DNA from: Rhodanobacter_A agri
GTDB lineage: Bacteria; Pseudomonadota; Gammaproteobacteria; Xanthomonadales; Rhodanobacteraceae
DNA length: 64,000 nt
Direction of reading: 5' to 3'
NCBI RefSeq assembly: GCF_044904705.1
Contig: NZ_JADIKL010000010.1
Coordinates: 1 to 64,000, forward strand
Shown here: positions 62,197-64,000 of the stretch, one piece after another
Layout: each line of letters starts with the position of its first letter
Numbering within the stretch: the first letter of the stretch is position 1
Position numbers and translations under genes: made by a program
The notes under the pieces: generated by a model
Told to the model about the DNA's origin: nothing
What the model saw: only the letters and a program-made list of their open reading frames with translations
The model's database searches: none

Positions 62197-62523
62197 ATGA
62201 AAGCCTGCCGAATCCTCCCGTTGCTCGCGTCGCTGACGCTGGCGCTGGGCGCGAGCCCCGCGGCGTCGGCGCAGGCCAAATCGACCGATCTCAGCCTCGG
62301 CGAGGCGGTGACCCGGGCCCAGCAGGAAACCAATGGCCAGGTACTGTCGGCCGAATCGCGGCATTTTGACCGCCGCACCGAGTACCGCATCAAGGTGCTC
62401 ACGCCGCAAGGCCACGTGCGGGTGATGACGATACGCGCCACCGGCAACGACACTATGCGGCAACCTTCCCCGTCACCCAGAAACCCGCCCGGCCGGCGCG
62501 CCGGAGGCAAGGAGAGACACTGA
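62197..62523 (+). CDS. Periplasmic PepSY-like protein upstream of phoP
   Basis: This 108-residue protein has a signal peptide (cleavage near ASA|QAK at 26). The mature part (SLGEAVTRAQQETNGQVLSAE...EYRIKVLTPQGHVRVMTI) follows the PepSY pattern of a helix packed on strands, with a basic, proline-rich tail. Its stop overlaps the phoP start region by one base (TGATG). PepSY proteins near PhoPQ-type systems may modulate the sensor. Confidence 0.75.
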   Translation: MKACRILPLLASLTLALGASPAASAQAKSTDLSLGEAVTRAQQETNGQVLSAESRHFDRRTEYRIKVLTPQGHVRVMTIRATGNDTMRQPSPSPRNPPGRRAGGKERH

Positions 62524-63215
62524 TGCGCATCCTCTTGGTGGAAGACGAGGCCCCGCTGCGCGAGACGCTCGCGGCGCGGCTGAAGCGCGACGGCTTCGCC
62601 GTCGACGCGGCACAAGACGGCGAGGAGGCGCTTTACCTCGGCCGCGAAGTGCCATTCGACCTCGCCATCATCGACCTGGGCCTGCCCAAGATGTCCGGCA
62701 TGGATCTGATCAAGGCACTGCGCGAGCACGGCCAGCGCTATCCGGTGCTGATCCTCACCGCGCGCGGCGGCTGGCAGGACAAGGTCGAGGGCCTCAAGCA
62801 AGGCGCCGACGACTACCTGGTCAAGCCGTTTCACGTCGAGGAGCTGCTGGCCCGCATCAACGCGCTGGTGCGCCGCGCCAGCGGCTGGTCCAAGCCGGTG
62901 CTGGCCTGCGGCCCGATCAAGCTGGACACCACCGCGCAGACCGTGACGGTGGAAGACAAGATCGTCGACCTCACCAGCTACGAGTACAAAGTGCTGGAAT
63001 ACCTGATGCTGCATGCCGGCGAGCTGGTCTCCAAGGCCGACCTCACCGAGCACATCTACCAGCAGGACTTCGACCGCGACTCCAACGTGCTGGAAGTCTT
63101 CATCGGCCGCCTGCGCCGCAAGCTGGACCCGGAAGGCGCCCTCAAGCCCATCGAGACCGTGCGTGGACGTGGATACCGCTTTGCCATCCCCCGCACCGAC
63201 GGCGACGACGAGTGA
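62523..63215 (+). CDS. phoP: PhoP-type response regulator
   Basis: This 230-residue OmpR-family regulator has phospho-acceptor D51 in LAIIDLGLPKMSGMDL, receiver lysine in DDYLVKPFHVEELLARI and a winged helix ending TVRGRGYRFAIP. It is very close in sequence to Xanthomonas PhoP, which senses low magnesium and antimicrobial peptides through PhoQ. It overlaps the sensor gene that follows. Confidence 0.94.
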   Translation: MRILLVEDEAPLRETLAARLKRDGFAVDAAQDGEEALYLGREVPFDLAIIDLGLPKMSGMDLIKALREHGQRYPVLILTARGGWQDKVEGLKQGADDYLVKPFHVEELLARINALVRRASGWSKPVLACGPIKLDTTAQTVTVEDKIVDLTSYEYKVLEYLMLHAGELVSKADLTEHIYQQDFDRDSNVLEVFIGRLRRKLDPEGALKPIETVRGRGYRFAIPRTDGDDE

Positions 63216-64000
63216 ACCCGCGCCGCGCCGCCCGCTATCGCTGGCGGCGCGCTCGGCGGTCACCACCGGCTTCGTACTGGCCGCCTTCCTCGGCCTGGTC
63301 GGCGTGGTCATGTCCGTGGCCAAGCAACAGACCGCGCTGAACACCCTTCAGGACCAGCTGCGCGACGCCGCCGTCACCGACATCGTCACCCACATCGACA
63401 TCAACCGCGACGGCCGCCTGCTGCCGCCCGATTCGCCGCCGCAGAAGTTCTCGCAGCCCGGCTCCGGACTCTACGCGGTGATCCTCGGGCCGGGCGGCTA
63501 CCACTGGGAATCCACCTCGGCGGTCGGCCACGATTTCAGTTTTCTCAAGCCGTTGCCGGTGGGCAAGGACCAGTTCGCCGGTCCGGTCGACACCCGCATG
63601 GGCCGGCTCTACTACTACGCCAGGGGCGTGAGCTTCGACTCGCTGGACGGCAGAAAGTCGACGCCCGCCACCATCATGGTGGCGCAGACCGAGCAGCAGC
63701 TCGAAGGTGAGAACGCGGTCTACCGGCGCACTCTGGCAGTGTGGCTGTCGGTGCTGGGCGTGATGCTGATCGTGCTGCAGCTGCTGTTGCTGCGCTGGAG
63801 CCTCACCCCGCTGCGCAAGGTAGCCAGCGACATGAGCCGGGTCGAACGCGGCGACAGCGACCACCTGGACAGCCAGTATCCGCTGGAACTGACCGGCCTC
63901 ACCGAGCGCATCAACGCCTTCATCAACAGCGAGCGCGAGCAACGCACGCGCTACCGCCACACCCTGGCCGACCTCGCGCACAGCCTGAAGACACCGCTGG
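63169..64000 (+). CDS. phoQ: PhoQ-type sensor histidine kinase, 5' part
   Basis: The frame runs off the window. About 277 codons are visible. A first helix (TTGFVLAAFLGLVGVVMSVA) is followed by a periplasmic domain of about 140 residues (including SGLYAVILGPGGYHWES and GRLYYYARGVSFDSL), a second helix (LAVWLSVLGVMLIVLQLLLL), a HAMP region (WSLTPLRKVASDMSRVERGD) and the start of the dimerisation domain with the phospho-acceptor His in LADLAHSLKTPL at the very end. The start codon is not certain; GTG 63169 or TTG 63181, both inside phoP, are likely. Confidence 0.88.
   Translation, partial: MDTALPSPAPTATTSEPAPRRPLSLAARSAVTTGFVLAAFLGLVGVVMSVAKQQTALNTLQDQLRDAAVTDIVTHIDINRDGRLLPPDSPPQKFSQPGSGLYAVILGPGGYHWESTSAVGHDFSFLKPLPVGKDQFAGPVDTRMGRLYYYARGVSFDSLDGRKSTPATIMVAQTEQQLEGENAVYRRTLAVWLSVLGVMLIVLQLLLLRWSLTPLRKVASDMSRVERGDSDHLDSQYPLELTGLTERINAFINSEREQRTRYRHTLADLAHSLKTPL

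Overview
The window is GC-rich and densely coded. It looks like a chromosomal segment from a gammaproteobacterium of the Xanthomonadales, most likely Rhodanobacteraceae (Rhodanobacter, Dyella or a relative). This rests on the LPS gene cluster lying between etfA and metB, the xanB-type bifunctional mannose enzyme, the Xanthomonas-like PilU and PhoP proteins, and the pairing of cyo and cbb3 oxidases with NnrS and FNR. The species cannot be fixed from the sequence alone.

Bases 1-16500 are a surface-polysaccharide region. The 3' end of etfA is followed, on the minus strand, by gmhB, hddC, gmhA and hddA (a full route to GDP-D-glycero-alpha-D-manno-heptose). Next come a 1600-residue multidomain protein (sulfotransferase, coiled coil, two glycosyltransferase domains, methyltransferase), the ABC exporter pair wzt and wzm, and metB. 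On the plus strand follow rfbBACD (dTDP-rhamnose) and xanB (GDP-mannose). Transcription of the minus-strand block runs from metB towards etfA with overlapping genes. The big protein is the only glycosyltransferase in the locus, so it probably builds and caps the O-chain that Wzm/Wzt exports.

Bases 16500-23140 hold SURF1, an MFS transporter and the cytochrome bo3 operon cyoABCD. Bases 23140-28160 are looser, with a secreted hypothetical protein, a secreted arginine-deiminase-like enzyme, a two-component system and long gene-poor stretches. This stretch ends 24 bp past the glmS stop codon in what looks like a Tn7-type transposon end: a terminal TGT and three tandem GACAATAAAGTT sites at the canonical attTn7 position.

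Bases 28165-49760 are housekeeping: glmS, cystathionine beta-synthase, small envelope proteins, pilU, a zeta-type GST, and a broad cluster of central carbon genes (pgk, gph, tkt, fba, pyk, gapA). These are interspersed with twin outer-membrane barrel genes, an S1/P1 nuclease and a sulfide-detoxification module (two YeeE/YedE halves, a persulfide-dioxygenase-like hydrolase and a BigR-type repressor with a visible operator). A run of five back-to-back perfect hairpins lies between pilU and the GST gene.

Bases 49760-60240 form a microaerobic respiration block: cbb3 oxidase ccoNOQP, a FixH-like protein, the CcoI copper ATPase, ccoS, a group III truncated haemoglobin, tpx, a CopD-like membrane protein, nnrS, an FNR-type regulator and fpr. 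FNR-like boxes lie before ccoN and nnrS. The window closes with a TMEM175-type channel, dusA, a PepSY-like protein, phoP and the 5' part of phoQ. No tRNA, rRNA or CRISPR array was seen.
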